Assembly (NCBI GenBank): GCA_948144175.1
Contig: CANXME010002470.1
Coordinates: 84,501 to 148,500, forward strand
Source of the DNA: Closterium sp. NIES-65
Lineage: Eukaryota; Streptophyta; Zygnematophyceae; Desmidiales; Closteriaceae
Direction: 5' to 3'
DNA: 64,000 nucleotides
Shown here: positions 30,504-40,600 of the stretch, piece by piece
Layout: every line of letters begins with the position of its first letter
Position numbering within the stretch: position 1 is the stretch's first letter
Notes under the pieces: generated by a model
Told to the model about the DNA's origin: nothing
Databases searched by the model: none
What the model saw: the letters and a program-made list of their open reading frames with translations, nothing else
Made by a program: the position numbers and the translations under genes

Positions 30504-33500
30504 CTACGCGAGTGCGTGTATGTCGCGGAATCCCCGGCTCCTCAGGTACACTTGCAGGGCAGGGTGATTTTCGATGTTGCTCAGGGGCACCCAGCTATCT
30601 TCAGTTGGCGTGCGGTCTTTCCAGCGAACGAGGAATTCAATCCTCCTGATTCCCGTGGGGTGGCGGATCCGATGGCTCAGAATTTTTTCGGGCTCGATGA
30701 TCGGCTCTGATGCAGGGCGAGTCATTGATTGTGGCCGGTGACGCGGCAGTTGACTTGTGGTCGGGATGTATGGGCGAAGGAGGCTGACGTGGAACGAAGG
30801 GCTGATGTACCAGTCGGTTGGCAACAGTAGGTGTGCGGTGACGGGTGTGATCATGTGACTGATTTGGAATGGTCCACAGTAGCGTGGTCGTAATTTTGGT
30901 ACGTCGGGCAGTCGCAGATTTTGCGTGTCGAGTAGCACGTAATCTCCAGATTGATACGTGACGGGGCGGCGGTGGCGATCAGCGTTGCGCTTAGCGATGA
31001 CGTTGGCCTTTTTTATGGCTTCGGCGGCTCTGGCGCGGGCAGCTTGCAGGATTTCGGCGAATTGTTGTGCGCGTGGCGTTGGGTTGTCCGGACTCGGCGT
31101 CATGGGCACTTTGGGGTTCTGCCCATAGTTCAGGTAGAACGGGGACTGCTGCGTCGTGGCTGATGTGGCGTTGTTGTACGCGAACTCGATCAGCGGCAGC
31201 TGCTGCTCCCAGGTCGTGGGGTCGTCGCACGTGGCACGAATCAACTGCTCCATCGTCTGATTCGTCCGCTCCGTTTGGCCGTCGGTCTCGGGGTGGTACG
31301 ACGAACTGAACTGTAGCCTGGTCCCGAACTGCTCCCAGAGGTTCTTCCAGAAGTTGCTGGTAAATTTCGTGTCCCTGTCGCTGATAATTGCTGCTGGTAT
31401 CCCGTGCAGGCGAACAACGGCTGCGATGAACAGGCGAGCGGTCTCCTCGGCTGAGATCGACTTTTTGCACGCAGCAAAGTGTGCCATCTTCGTCAGCCTA
31501 TCCACGACGACCATCACCGCGTCGTTCCCCCCAGGGTTCGAAGGTAACCCTGTGACGAAGTCCATGGTTACTTGCTGCCAGGCGCGTTCGGGCGGTGGGA
31601 TCGGCTGCAATTGACCCGCCTTCCGCTTCCTTGAACTCTTCATCACCTGACACGTCGGGCACGAGCCCATGTGCTGCTGTACGTCGGTCAACAGCTCCGG
31701 CCAGTAATAGTACCGCTGCAGTTGCTGTCGCGTTTTTTCTACCCCGAAATGTCCCGAGGTAATCCCGTCGTGTGCCTCCTGTAGTAGCAGCTCCCTCAGT
31801 AGTGAGTACGCGGGTACCCAAATGCGGTTGGTGCCTGCTTTTACATAATAGACTCCTTTTGCTTTTGCCAGTTGCTGTGAATTTCCGGTCGTGAAAAATG
31901 GGTCGGTGCGGTATCCGTGGGTGAATAGGCCGGTTAAAAGCGGGTTGGTCTGGGCGAGTAGGATGGCGTGGAGTTGGGCGGTGGGGCGGGTGAGGGCGTC
32001 GGCGATGTTGGATGCACCCTTTTTGTACGTAACGGTGTAGTGAAAATTGGACTCGAGATAGTCCAACCAGCGAATCTGTCGTGGGTTGAGATTCGGTTGG
32101 GCGCGAAGATACTGTAGCGAGCGGTGGTCTGTCCGTACTGTCACGTCGGCGCCAGTCAGGTAACATCGCCAAACTTTGAACGCGTGCACGATCGCTAGCA
32201 TCTCGCGGTCGTGTATCGGGTAGTTACGTTCGGGCGGGTGTAACTTGCGGGACTCGTACGCGATTGGCTGGAGGCCGTTCCCGAAATCCTGCAACAGTAC
32301 TGCTCCCACAGCGATGTCACTTGCGTCGGTGACGAGCTCGAACGGACGGTGGGGATCTGCAATGTGAAGGACGGGCGGGGAGCACAAAATATTTTTGAGG
32401 GCCGAGAAGGCAGCTTGCTCTTTCTCCCCCCACGTGTACTCAACCCCCTTCCTCAGCAGGTCAGTCAACGGGGCAGTCAGCTTCGCCATGTCGGGGACGA
32501 ACCGGCGCACGTAGTTGACGAACCCCAGGAAACTCTGCAACTCGGTCAAGTTGGTCGGCGCGTGCCAAGCCTGAATCGTCGCAATTTTCTTTGGGTCTAT
32601 TTCCACTCCTGCAGCTGAAATAACATGTCCCAAAAACTCCAGGCGGTCCTGTAAAAACTCACACTTAGATGCTTTGGTCAGTAGGCGGTTCTCACTCAGG
32701 ATTTTAAAAACTGCTTCGATGTCTTGTAAGTGCTGTGCTCTGTCAGGGCTGTAAATCAGTATGTCGTCCAGATAAACGATGACGCACTTATCTAAAAGCG
32801 GGCGGAATGCTTCGTTCATGGTCATTTGGAAAGTGGCGGGGGCGTTGGTCAGTCCGAATGGCATGACGGTGTATTCGAAGGATCCGTAGCGTGTTCGGAA
32901 TGCGGTTTTAGGGCAGTCGGGTGGGTTGACGCGGATTTGGTGGTAGCCTCCTCGGAGGTCGATTTTCGAGAAAACCCGGGCTGTGCGCAGTTGGTCGATC
33001 AGTTCGTCGGCTCGTGGGATGGGGTAACGGGATTTGATGGTAACCCTGTTCAGTGCTCTGTAGTCGATGCACATGCGAAAACCCCCGTCTTTTTTCGGTG
33101 TGAACAGTATTGGTGCGGCGAAGGGCGACGAACTAGGGCGAATGAATTCCTTTTCGAGCAGGTAATCGAGCTGCTTCCTTAGTTCGTCTAGTTCGGGTTG
33201 GGTCAATCGGAACTGTCGCTGTACTGTTGGCTGTGCCCCCGGTTCCAGTTCTATCCTGTGATCGTGCGGTCGCTGAGGTGGTAGTCCCGTCGGTAAGTCA
33301 TCCGGGAAAATGTCACTGTACTGTTTTAACAGTGCCGCCAGGTCACTCGGTACGTCGGTCAGCACTTTCTGTAAATCGCCCCCCTTGTCTGCTGCCTCGG
33401 CTTCCCGAATGTCCACCGCGTACACGTCAGCTCCGGCCGCAACAACGCGTTTCATCGTGATCGCGTTGACACGCACCGACGAAGGCTCAGGCGAGCCCCA

Positions 33501-33932
33501 GCGAGGTAAGGCGATGTTGTTACCGTTTACTCGCACGGTGCAGTCACCCGTCGTCCAGTCAATTCGCGGATTGTGTCGTCGCAGCCAATCACGCCCGAGT
33601 AAAATGTCGGTTCCGTCGAGGGTCGTTGCGAGCATTTCCTGGCTAAACGTGAAGTTACCCCCGCATCGAATCCGAACTCGGTCTACGCGTTCCCGTATTG
33701 CCAGCGGCGTGCCGTCTACCAGTCGTGCGTCGATCTCAGGTAAGCATCGGTCCAGTGGCAGTCGCAGTTTGCGTGCTGTAGCAGTGTTAATGAGGCTGTG
33801 GCTGGCTCCCCCGTCTACGAAGATTTTAACTAAGTCCGTCCCAATTTTCCCACTGAGCAGTATAGGGCTATCTACCGTGGTACCCTCCTTATTCGGCCGG
33901 GTGTGGTCGATTGCGTGAACCGGCACAATCAC
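30504..33932 (-). CDS. pol: Gypsy Pol polyprotein (about 1142 aa after first possible start)
   Basis: An unbroken frame. Aspartic protease (residues about 25-125, VDGGASHSLIN with Asp about 40). RT (about 240-420, MCIDYRALNRVTIKSRYPIP, FSKIDLRGGYHQIRV, YLDD at 32763-32774). RNase H (about 530-650, VTDASDIAVGAVLL, REMLAIVHAF, VRTDHRSLQYL). Integrase with an HHCC finger (GHFGVEKTRQQL...CPTCQVMK) and a D,D35E core (MDFVTGLP, IISDRDTKFTSNFW, ETDGQTERTN). The last 60 residues are a chromodomain (EFLVRWKDRTPTEDSWVPL), which steers integration to chromatin marks in related elements. The listed start is GTG at 33930-33932. The same frame is open up to about 34037, so Pol is probably made by -1 frameshifting from Gag and not from this codon. 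Confidence 0.95.
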   Translation of the reverse strand: MIVPVHAIDHTRPNKEGTTVDSPILLSGKIGTDLVKIFVDGGASHSLINTATARKLRLPLDRCLPEIDARLVDGTPLAIRERVDRVRIRCGGNFTFSQEMLATTLDGTDILLGRDWLRRHNPRIDWTTGDCTVRVNGNNIALPRWGSPEPSSVRVNAITMKRVVAAGADVYAVDIREAEAADKGGDLQKVLTDVPSDLAALLKQYSDIFPDDLPTGLPPQRPHDHRIELEPGAQPTVQRQFRLTQPELDELRKQLDYLLEKEFIRPSSSPFAAPILFTPKKDGGFRMCIDYRALNRVTIKSRYPIPRADELIDQLRTARVFSKIDLRGGYHQIRVNPPDCPKTAFRTRYGSFEYTVMPFGLTNAPATFQMTMNEAFRPLLDKCVIVYLDDILIYSPDRAQHLQDIEAVFKILSENRLLTKASKCEFLQDRLEFLGHVISAAGVEIDPKKIATIQAWHAPTNLTELQSFLGFVNYVRRFVPDMAKLTAPLTDLLRKGVEYTWGEKEQAAFSALKNILCSPPVLHIADPHRPFELVTDASDIAVGAVLLQDFGNGLQPIAYESRKLHPPERNYPIHDREMLAIVHAFKVWRCYLTGADVTVRTDHRSLQYLRAQPNLNPRQIRWLDYLESNFHYTVTYKKGASNIADALTRPTAQLHAILLAQTNPLLTGLFTHGYRTDPFFTTGNSQQLAKAKGVYYVKAGTNRIWVPAYSLLRELLLQEAHDGITSGHFGVEKTRQQLQRYYYWPELLTDVQQHMGSCPTCQVMKSSRKRKAGQLQPIPPPERAWQQVTMDFVTGLPSNPGGNDAVMVVVDRLTKMAHFAACKKSISAEETARLFIAAVVRLHGIPAAIISDRDTKFTSNFWKNLWEQFGTRLQFSSSYHPETDGQTERTNQTMEQLIRATCDDPTTWEQQLPLIEFAYNNATSATTQQSPFYLNYGQNPKVPMTPSPDNPTPRAQQFAEILQAARARAAEAIKKANVIAKRNADRHRRPVTYQSGDYVLLDTQNLRLPDVPKLRPRYCGPFQISHMITPVTAHLLLPTDWYISPSFHVSLLRPYIPTTSQLPRHRPQSMTRPASEPIIEPEKILSHRIRHPTGIRRIEFLVRWKDRTPTEDSWVPLSNIENHPALQVYLRSRGFRDIHALA

Positions 33933-33991
33933 TCGGTGAGGGTCGGTTGGGTCGGGCGAGCGGCGTGACCTGTCAGTAGAGGGCCCGTCTG

Positions 33992-35152
33992 CTACTGACT
34001 TCCAGCGTTTCCCTGCTGCTTGGTCTGTGTCTGCTGCTCAGCTTCCCCCTTTCCCTTAGCGTTTTCCGGGCATTCGCTCTTGCGATGTCCCGGCCGATTG
34101 CACGCAAAGCAGCGCCCTTTGAATGGTGCGGCAGCGGCATTTGCGGCGACGGCGCGTATCGTGGCGCTCTCGTTCGTCCCACGAGGCCGATGTCCCCAGG
34201 TGTTGTTTCCGTAGGACCCCGGTCTCGGTCGGCGAAAGAAGTCGAGCTTCTCCGCCATAGCGAGAATTTCCTTAAACTCAGTGACGCCGCGAAGCTGGAT
34301 TTCCTGAGCGATGTCCTGCTTCAGGCCGCCGATGTAGCGGTCGATGCGTTCGCTCTCATGCATGTAGCCCACCTGCTCGCATAGCGCCAGAAATCCGCTC
34401 GTGTAATCCTGGACGGAACCGAGTTGGAGCCAAGTGCGGAGCTTCTGTCGCGCCGAGATCGAGGCCGCGATTGGCTCAAATCGAGCGCGCAGACCTGCGC
34501 ACCACGCGTCCCACGTGCGATACTGGGGCACCTCCACGAAATACGACGGCGCCCAGGGTCCGGTTTGTCCTTCCCGTGTCGGTAGTGTCGCGTAGTCGGT
34601 CGGCTTCGTGACGATGACGCGCCACCAGTCCATGGCGGGTCCTCGCAGCAACGACACGGCGTATCGAATCTTCGCCGAGTCCTCCGAGACGTAGTTGGCG
34701 TCGAAGAAAACATTCATTGTGAATAACCACGCCTGAACGGTAGGACCACCCCGTTGACTCGGGTCAAAGCATGGCGGGCGCTGCGGCTTCAGCGGCATCG
34801 GTGACGGCAGTCCCGAATCGTGGGTTGGTGCCGAAATCGTGACGCGAGGCTGACTTGGGGCCGCAGGCGTCGCTCTGGGGTGTGTCGTGCCGTGGTCGTC
34901 GTCTCCGTCGGGGCGGACGACGCCATCACTGGCCGCGCTCGCGGGTTGCCCCACACTCCCGTGTTGTGATGTTGAGGGTGCGGGTTGAATCGGAGTGCCA
35001 GGTGCTTGAGATTGTGCTCTCAGGAGGTCATTTTGCAGTGATGAGCGTTCTGCCGTCAATGCCGCGATTTCCTCGGAGCTTTCGTGCAGTTGTCGCAGCA
35101 GATCGTTCAAACGCTCCTGCGTGAGAGTGGTGACGTCGATGTTTTCGGCCAT
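33992..35152 (-). CDS. gag: Gypsy Gag (386 aa)
   Basis: ATG at 35150-35152 (MAENIDVTTLTQERLNDLL). An N-terminal coiled coil (LRQLHESSEEIAALTAERSS) is followed by a Pro-rich linker, then a capsid-like retrotrans_gag domain (about residues 125-290: PPCFDPSQRGGPTVQAWLF, YAVSLLRGPAMDWW, TWLQLGSVQDYTSGFLALCE, YIGGLKQDIAQEIQL), then a zinc knuckle C-x2-C-x4-H-x4-C (CFACNRPGHRKSEC) near residue 350. It ends in a Gln-rich tail at a TAG (33992-33994). It is intact and would package element RNA. Confidence 0.93.
   Translation of the reverse strand: MAENIDVTTLTQERLNDLLRQLHESSEEIAALTAERSSLQNDLLRAQSQAPGTPIQPAPSTSQHGSVGQPASAASDGVVRPDGDDDHGTTHPRATPAAPSQPRVTISAPTHDSGLPSPMPLKPQRPPCFDPSQRGGPTVQAWLFTMNVFFDANYVSEDSAKIRYAVSLLRGPAMDWWRVIVTKPTDYATLPTREGQTGPWAPSYFVEVPQYRTWDAWCAGLRARFEPIAASISARQKLRTWLQLGSVQDYTSGFLALCEQVGYMHESERIDRYIGGLKQDIAQEIQLRGVTEFKEILAMAEKLDFFRRPRPGSYGNNTWGHRPRGTNESATIRAVAANAAAAPFKGRCFACNRPGHRKSECPENAKGKGEAEQQTQTKQQGNAGSQ
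34007..34013 (-). promoter_or_regulatory. GGGAAAC -1 ribosomal frameshift heptamer
   Basis: In the gag reading frame the minus strand reads CAG GGA AAC near the gag end, giving G GGA AAC, the X XXY YYZ slippery pattern. It lies inside the only stretch (about 33995-34037) where both the gag frame and the -1 pol frame are open. Pol is in the -1 frame relative to gag. A downstream pseudoknot was not tested. Confidence 0.65.
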
Positions 35153-35320
35153 GACGAAGGGCGTCGGCTCGTCTTAGTCTAGGCGCAGTCGTGGCTGCAC
35201 GCGTTTACGAGAGAACGCGAGGACAGCGGCTCCTAGGGGCTAAGGTGCGTGAGTCCCTTCGAGTGAAAATTCAAAAGTTGATTTCGTGGTGTGCGGAGAT
35301 GCGCGGTCCGAAAAGAAAGG

Positions 35321-35334
35321 GGCTCTGATAACCA
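35321..35334 (-). other. Gypsy primer-binding site
   Basis: The minus strand reads TGGTTATCAGAGCC two bases after the 5' LTR. It is the plant initiator-Met-tRNA primer motif TGGTATCAGAGCC with one extra T. Confidence 0.7.
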
Positions 35335-35336
35335 AG

Positions 35337-35663
35337 TGTTACGGGTGCAATGAATCGAGGTAGCGAGAATTGCACTAAGGTGTCAAACGAGTACAAAATG
35401 TGAGCGAAGGCATGAGCGAACATTTATACGCGAAACATGCAAAACGGTAACGCGGTGCGTGCGAGCTTGCTAGTGCTACGCTGGAGCGAGGCTCGGGCTA
35501 GTCCCGAAGCGTAGGCCGATACGGCCATGCCAGCAGTGCGAGGTTTGGTAAAACAGTGCGCGCGAAGTCGGCGAAGTTCCGTTAGCAGTAACGGGCGAAC
35601 AATCGGCTGTTGCTGTACGCGATGTAGTCGGCTCCGTAAGGAATGCCGAGAAAATTCCTTACA
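35337..35663 (-). repeat. Gypsy 5' LTR
   Basis: It is 327 bp and appears identical to the 3' LTR. It carries the transcription start for the minus-strand element and is followed by target duplication GTTAG. Confidence 0.95.
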
Positions 35664-35668
35664 GTTAG

Positions 35669-36263
35669 CCATTCTAGACTCGGGTTTTAAGTAATGTTCA
35701 AGGCACAATGTGCAAACTCCACATAACGAACGAGAGCATCCCGCCGTGACAAGGACAATTGGGCAGCCCAGCGTCATGCAGCGAAGCGAGTCGTCCAACC
35801 AGTCGGGCTCCCTTTCGCGCCAACACTTTGGCAGCTTTGCGGAGTGGAGCGCATCACCACGCCTCGCTTCTCCCACAGCCCAACCTTTCCCCCGCTTCCC
35901 CGCGCAGCCTCATCACATCCCGCGGCTCACCCAAGCCTTTCGCAAGAGTTTGCTGACGTGGTACAAGTTACGTGTTCCCGATAACCCCCAACCAAGGCGA
36001 CTGACTCCCATTTGACCGTTCCACTCGTGGCAAAGGATAAGCAATTTTGGTTTCATCACAGTCGGCCAGATATCTCCTGCTTGCCCGTTACTGATGAACC
36101 CGCTCTCACTCACTCGCGTGTTCTTCGCATTCCCCACTCTTTGCTTCGTCGTGAGCTAATCGGTTTTGCCGCTGCCTCTAGTACCGGCCGTAAGTCGGAC
36201 GTCGAACGGACAGAAGCGCGTCAGTGCCTTGTGGGGCGGAGCAGAACGAGTTCCTTGTTGACG
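35669..36263. other. No gene recognised
   Basis: This stretch lies between the gypsy target duplication and the 27-bp repeat. Short frames exist on both strands but none resembles a known family. It could be promoter or UTR of the repeat-containing gene to the right. Confidence 0.4.
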
Positions 36264-36400
36264 TGAGGTTCGCCTCGCCTTCCATCATCGTGAGGTTCGC
36301 CTCGCCTTCCATCATCGTGAGGTTCGCCTCGCCTTCCATCATCGTGAGGTTCGCCTCGCCTTCCATCATCGTGAGGTTCGCCTTCGCCTTCCATCGTCAT
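36264..36400. repeat. 27-bp tandem repeat, five copies
   Basis: Units start at 36264, 36291, 36318, 36345 and 36372 (TGAGGTTCGCCTCGCC...). The first four appear identical and the last is degenerate. On plus, 27 bp encodes nine residues (VRFASPSII) per unit in an open frame 36224-36652, but coding is not supported otherwise. Confidence 0.9.
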
Positions 36401-36623
36401 GAATCATGGCGGACGCGACCGCCCGAGGAGGTGAGGCATCGCTTCCTTTCTTTCCTCGAGAGACACACTCCCCTAGCACACGCAGCATGCACGCGCAGCA
36501 ACACGCCGCGTACTATCATGCGTCGCCAGCGATTTAGTCGAATCGCTGTGCAACGGTTCCCCACCCCGCTGTCAACCTCCGCGTCTCGTCGTGCGCTATG
36601 CGGGATGCGACCTCGCCGTCTAG

Positions 36624-36765
36624 AGAATGAACTGGTTGGACGGTTAGAATGAACTGGTTGGACGGTTAGAATGAACTGGTTGGACGGTTAGAATGAACTG
36701 GTTGGACGGTTAGAATGAACTGGTTGGACGGTTAGAGTGAACTGGTTGGACGGTTAGAGTGACGG
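36624..36765. repeat. 22-bp tandem repeat, six copies
   Basis: Units start at 36624, 36646, 36668, 36690, 36712 and 36734 (AGAATGAACTGGTTGGACGG...), with A to G changes in the last and a partial seventh. The period is not a multiple of three, so it is unlikely to be coding. Confidence 0.9.
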
Positions 36766-37118
36766 TTGGAATTGTCGACATTGTCAACCGCCGCCGCATG
36801 GGTCAAGTCACATTCGGTACAACATTAAGAGCACATTCGGGTACATATTCTATGTTACCACGCACTCTCAGCTCACCGTCACTCCAGTCCGAGCCACGCG
36901 CGCATATACTTTCTGCGAAATTTCCCCGCCCACCGTGTCGCTATCGCAGCCCGATTCCACAGCTACAACGCCTCTTCGATTGCGGCTGCCTCGGCGCCTG
37001 CACGTCGGATGGCCGTCCAGCTGCACGTCGGATGGCCGTCCAGCTGCCTGCCAGCTGTCAGCGTGTCAACGTGGCTCAGCGCCTGTCGTGTCAACGTGGC
37101 TCAGCGCCTGTCGTGTCA

Positions 37119-37620
37119 ATGTGGCTCTTTCGATGCCTCCGAGAAAGAGCGTCCCTAGGCGTCATCACTCGCGGCGTCATCACTCGCGGCGTCATCACTC
37201 GCGGCGTCACCACTCGCGGCGTCATCACTCGCGGCGTCACTACTCGCGGCGCCATCACCTTTGCTTCTCCGCCGCGTGCCCTTCGCAGGTCCCCGCGCCA
37301 GCAGCCTGGGGGGAGGCAGCCCGAGGGAAGGCAGCCCGAGGGGAGGCAGCTCGAGGGGAGGCAGCTCGAGGGGCGGCAGCTCGAGGGGAGGCAGGCCGGG
37401 GGGAGGCAGGCCGGGGGGAGGCAGGCCGGGGGGAGGCAGGCCGGGGGGAGGCAGGCCGGGGGGGGGCGGGCTGCAGGGGGTAGCGGAGGAGCGGTGCAAG
37501 CAGGCGACGGCGGTGAGCGGGCGAGGGAGGAGCGCGAGGTGCTGCTGCTGGTGACGAGCGCCGAGACCAACATCCAGCTCGTCCTCGCCGACATCTCCTC
37601 GCGCTCCCACCTCGCTGCCG
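37119..37620 (+). CDS. Candidate first coding exon of a repeat-rich gene
   Basis: The plus frame (open from 36759, ATG near 37119) runs through two pentapeptide repeats (GVITR; GRQPE/GRQAG) into a non-repetitive segment, REVLLLVTSAETNIQLVLAD then ISSRSHLAA. It meets GTGAGC, a good 5' splice donor, at 37621 in phase 1. Joined to an acceptor at 44783, the frame continues into the coding region at 44784-46621. The short unique segment does not match a family I can name. The upstream limit is unsure and the repeats could be UTR. Confidence 0.35.
37158..37256. repeat. 15-bp tandem repeat (GGCGTCATCACTCGC)
   Basis: About six and a half units of GGCGTCATCACTCGC with C/T variants. On plus it encodes a five-residue repeat (GVITR) in the same frame as the candidate exon that ends at 37620. 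Confidence 0.85.
37310..37465. repeat. 15-bp tandem repeat (GGGAGGCAGCCCGAG type)
   Basis: About ten units drift from GGGAGGCAGCCCGAG to GGGAGGCAGGCCGGG. In the plus-strand exon frame it encodes GRQ(P/L/A)(E/G) pentapeptides. The purine strand is very G-rich. Confidence 0.85.
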
Positions 37621-37640
37621 GTGAGCGCACGTGCTGCTGC

Positions 37641-40600
37641 TGGTGAGAGCAGGTGCTGCTGCTGGTGAGAGCAGGTGCTTGTGGTGAGAGCAGGTGCTTG
37701 TGGTGAGAGCAGGTGCTTGTGGTGAGAGCAGGTGCTTGTGGTGAGAGCAGGTGCTTGTGGTGAGAGCAAGTGCTTGTGGCGAGAGCAGGTGCTTGTGGTG
37801 AGAGCAGGTGCTTGTGGTTAGAGCAGGTGCTTGTGGTGAGAGCAGGTGCTTGTGGTGAGAGCAAGTGCTTGTGGTGAGAGCAGGTGCTTGTGATGAGAGC
37901 AAGTGCTTGTGATGAGAGCAGGTGCTTGTGGTGAGAGCTGGTGCTTGTGGTGAGAGCAGGTGCTTGTGGTGAGAGCAGGTGCTTGTGGTGAGAGCAAGTG
38001 CTTGTGATGAGAGCAAGTGCTTGTGGTGAGAGCTGGTGCTTGTGGTGAGAGCAGGTGCTTGTGGTGAGAGCAGGTGCTTGTGGTGAGAGCAGGTGCTTGT
38101 GGTGAGAGCAGGTGCTTGTGGTGAGAGCAGGTGCTTGTGGTGAGAGCAAGTGCTTGTGGTGAGAGCAGGTGCTTGTGGTGAGAGCAAGTGCTTGTGGTGA
38201 GAGCAGGTGCTTGTGGTGAGAGCAAGTGCTTGTGATGAGAGCAAGTGCTTGTGGTGAGAGCTGGTGCTTGTGGTGAGAGCAGGTGCTTGTGGTGAGAGCA
38301 GGTGCTTGTGATGAGAGCAAGTGCTTGTGGTGAGAGCAGGTGCTTGTGGTGAGAGCTGGTGCTTGTGGTGAGAGCAAGTGCTTGTGGTGAGAGCAGGTGC
38401 TTGTGGTGAGAGCAGGTGCTTGTGGTGAGAGCAAGTGCTTGTGGTGAGAGCTGGTGCTTGTGGTGAGAGCAGGTGCTTGTGGTGAGAGCAGGTGCTTGTG
38501 GTGAGAGCAGGTGCTTGTGGTGAGAGCTGGTGCTTGTGGTGAGAGCAAGTGCTTGTGGTGAGAGCAGGTGCTTGTGGTGAGAGCAGGTGCTTGTGGTGAG
38601 AGCAGGTGCTTGTGGTGAGAGCAGGTGCTTGTGGTGAGAGCAGGTGCTTGTGGTGAGAGCAGGTGCTTGTGGTGAGAGCAAGTGCTTGTGGTGAGAGCAG
38701 GTGCTTGTGGTGAGAGCAGGTGCTTGTGGTGAGAGCAGGTGCTTGTGGTGAGAGCAGGTGCTTGTGGTGAGAGCAAGTGCTTGTGGTGAGAGCAGGTGCT
38801 TGTGGTGAGCGCAGGTGCTTGTGGTGAGAGCAGGTGCTTGTGGTGAAAGCAGGTGCTTGTGGTGAGAGCAGGTGCTTGTGGTGAGAGCATGGCGAGAGCA
38901 GGTGCTTGTGATGAGAACATGGTGAGAGCAGGTGCTTGTGGTGAGAGAAAGTGCTTGTGGTGAGAGCAAGTGCTTGTGGTGAGAGCAGGTGCTTGTGGTG
39001 AGCGCAGGTGCTTGTGGTGAGAGCAGGTGCTTGTGGTGAGAGCTGGTGCTTGTGGTGAGAGCAAGTGCTTGTGGTGAGAGCAGGTGCTTGTGGTGAGCGC
39101 AGGTGCTTGTGGTGAGAGCAGGTGCTTGTGGTGAGAGCAAGTGCTTGTGGTGAGAGCAGGTGCTTGTGGTGAGAGCAGGTGCTTGTGGTGAGAGCAGGTG
39201 CTTGTGGTGAGAGCAGGTGCTTGTGGTGAGAGCTGGTGCTTGTGGTGAGAGCAGGTGCTTGTGGTGAGAGCAAGTGCTTGTGGTGAGAGCAGGTGCTTGT
39301 GGTGAGAGCAGGTGCTTGTGGTGAGAGCAGGTGCTTGTGGTGAGAGCAGGTGCTTGTGGCGAGAGCAAGTGCTTGTGGTGAGAGCAGGTGCTTTTGGTGA
39401 GAGCAGGTGCTTGTGGTGAGAGCAGGTGCTGGTGGTGAGAGCAGGTGCTTGTGGTGAGAGCAGGTGCTTGTGGTGAGAGCAGGTGCTTGTGGTGAGAGCA
39501 GGTGCTTGTGGTGAGAGCAAGTGCTTGTGGTGAGAGCAGGTGCTTGTGGTGAAAGCAGGTGCTTGTGGTGAGAGCAGGTGCTTGTGGCGAGAGCAGGTGC
39601 TTGTGGTGAGAGCAGGTGCTTGTGGTGAGAGCATGGTGAGAGCAGGCGCTTGTGGTGAGAGCATGGTGAGAGCAGGTGCTTGTGGTGAGAGCAGGTGCTT
39701 GTGGTGAGAGCAGGTGCTTGTGGTGAGAGCAGGTGCTTGTGCTGAGAGCAGGTGCTGCTGCTGGTGAGAGCAGGTGCTTGTGGTGAGAGCAGGTGCTTGT
39801 GGTGAGAGCAAGTGCTTGTGGTGAGAGCAGGTGCTTGTGGTGAGAGCAGGTGCTTGTGGTGAGAGCAGGTGCTGGTGGTGAGAGCAGGTGCTTGTGGTGA
39901 GAGCAGGTGCTTGTGGTGAGAGCAGGTGCTTGTGGTGAAAGCAGGTGCTTGTGGTGAGAGCAGGTGCTTGTGGCGAGAGCAGGTGCTTGTGGTGAGAGCA
40001 GGTGCTTGTGGTGAGAGCAGGTGCTTGTGGTGAGAGCAGGTGCTTGTGGTGAGAGCAGGTGCTTGTGGTGAGAGCAGGTCCTTGTGGTGAGAGCAGGTGC
40101 TTGTGGTGAGAGCAGGTGCTTGTGCTGAGAGCAGGTGCTGCTGCTGGTGAGAGCAGGTGCTGGTGATGAGAGCAAGTGCTTGTGGTGAGAGCAAGTGCTT
40201 GTGGTGAGAGCAGGTGCTTGTGGTGAGAGCAGGTGCTTGTGGTGAGAGCAGGTGCTTGTGGTGAGAGCAGGTGCTTGTGGTGAGAGCAGGTGCTTGTGGT
40301 GAGAGCAGGTGCTTGTGGTGAGAGCAGGTGCTTGTGGTGAGAGCAAGTGCTTGTGGTGAGAGCAGGTGCTTGTGGTGAGAGCAGGTGCTTGTGGTGAGAG
40401 CAGGTGCTGGTTGTGAGAGCAGGTGCTTGTGGTGAGAGCAGGTGCTTGTGGTGAGAACAGGTGCTTGTGGTGAGAGCAGGTGCTTGTGGTGAGAGCAAGT
40501 GCTTGTGGTGAGAGCAGGTGCTTGTGGTGAAAGCAGGTGCTTGTGGTGAGAGCAGGTGCTTGTGGCGAGAGCAGGTGCTTGTGGTGAGAGCAGGTGCTTG

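Larger units (their letters stand above)
30143..35663 (-). mobile_element. Complete Ty3/gypsy chromovirus retrotransposon (5.5 kb)
   Basis: Both LTRs are 327 bp and appear identical base for base. The element is flanked on both sides by GTTAG (30138-30142 and 35664-35668), a perfect 5-bp target duplication. Order on minus: 5' LTR, primer site, gag, pol (protease, RT, RNase H, integrase, chromodomain), polypurine tract, 3' LTR. Pol order RT-RH-INT defines Ty3/gypsy, and the C-terminal chromodomain makes it a chromovirus. All genes are open, so recent insertion and possible competence are inferred. Confidence 0.95.

Noticed and set aside
33973..34384. Small frames on both strands over the gypsy gag end
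   Set aside because: They overlap the intact Gag zinc knuckle and tail in other frames.
36264..37465. CRISPR array
   Set aside because: The repeats are directly adjacent with no unique spacers, and the sequence is eukaryotic.
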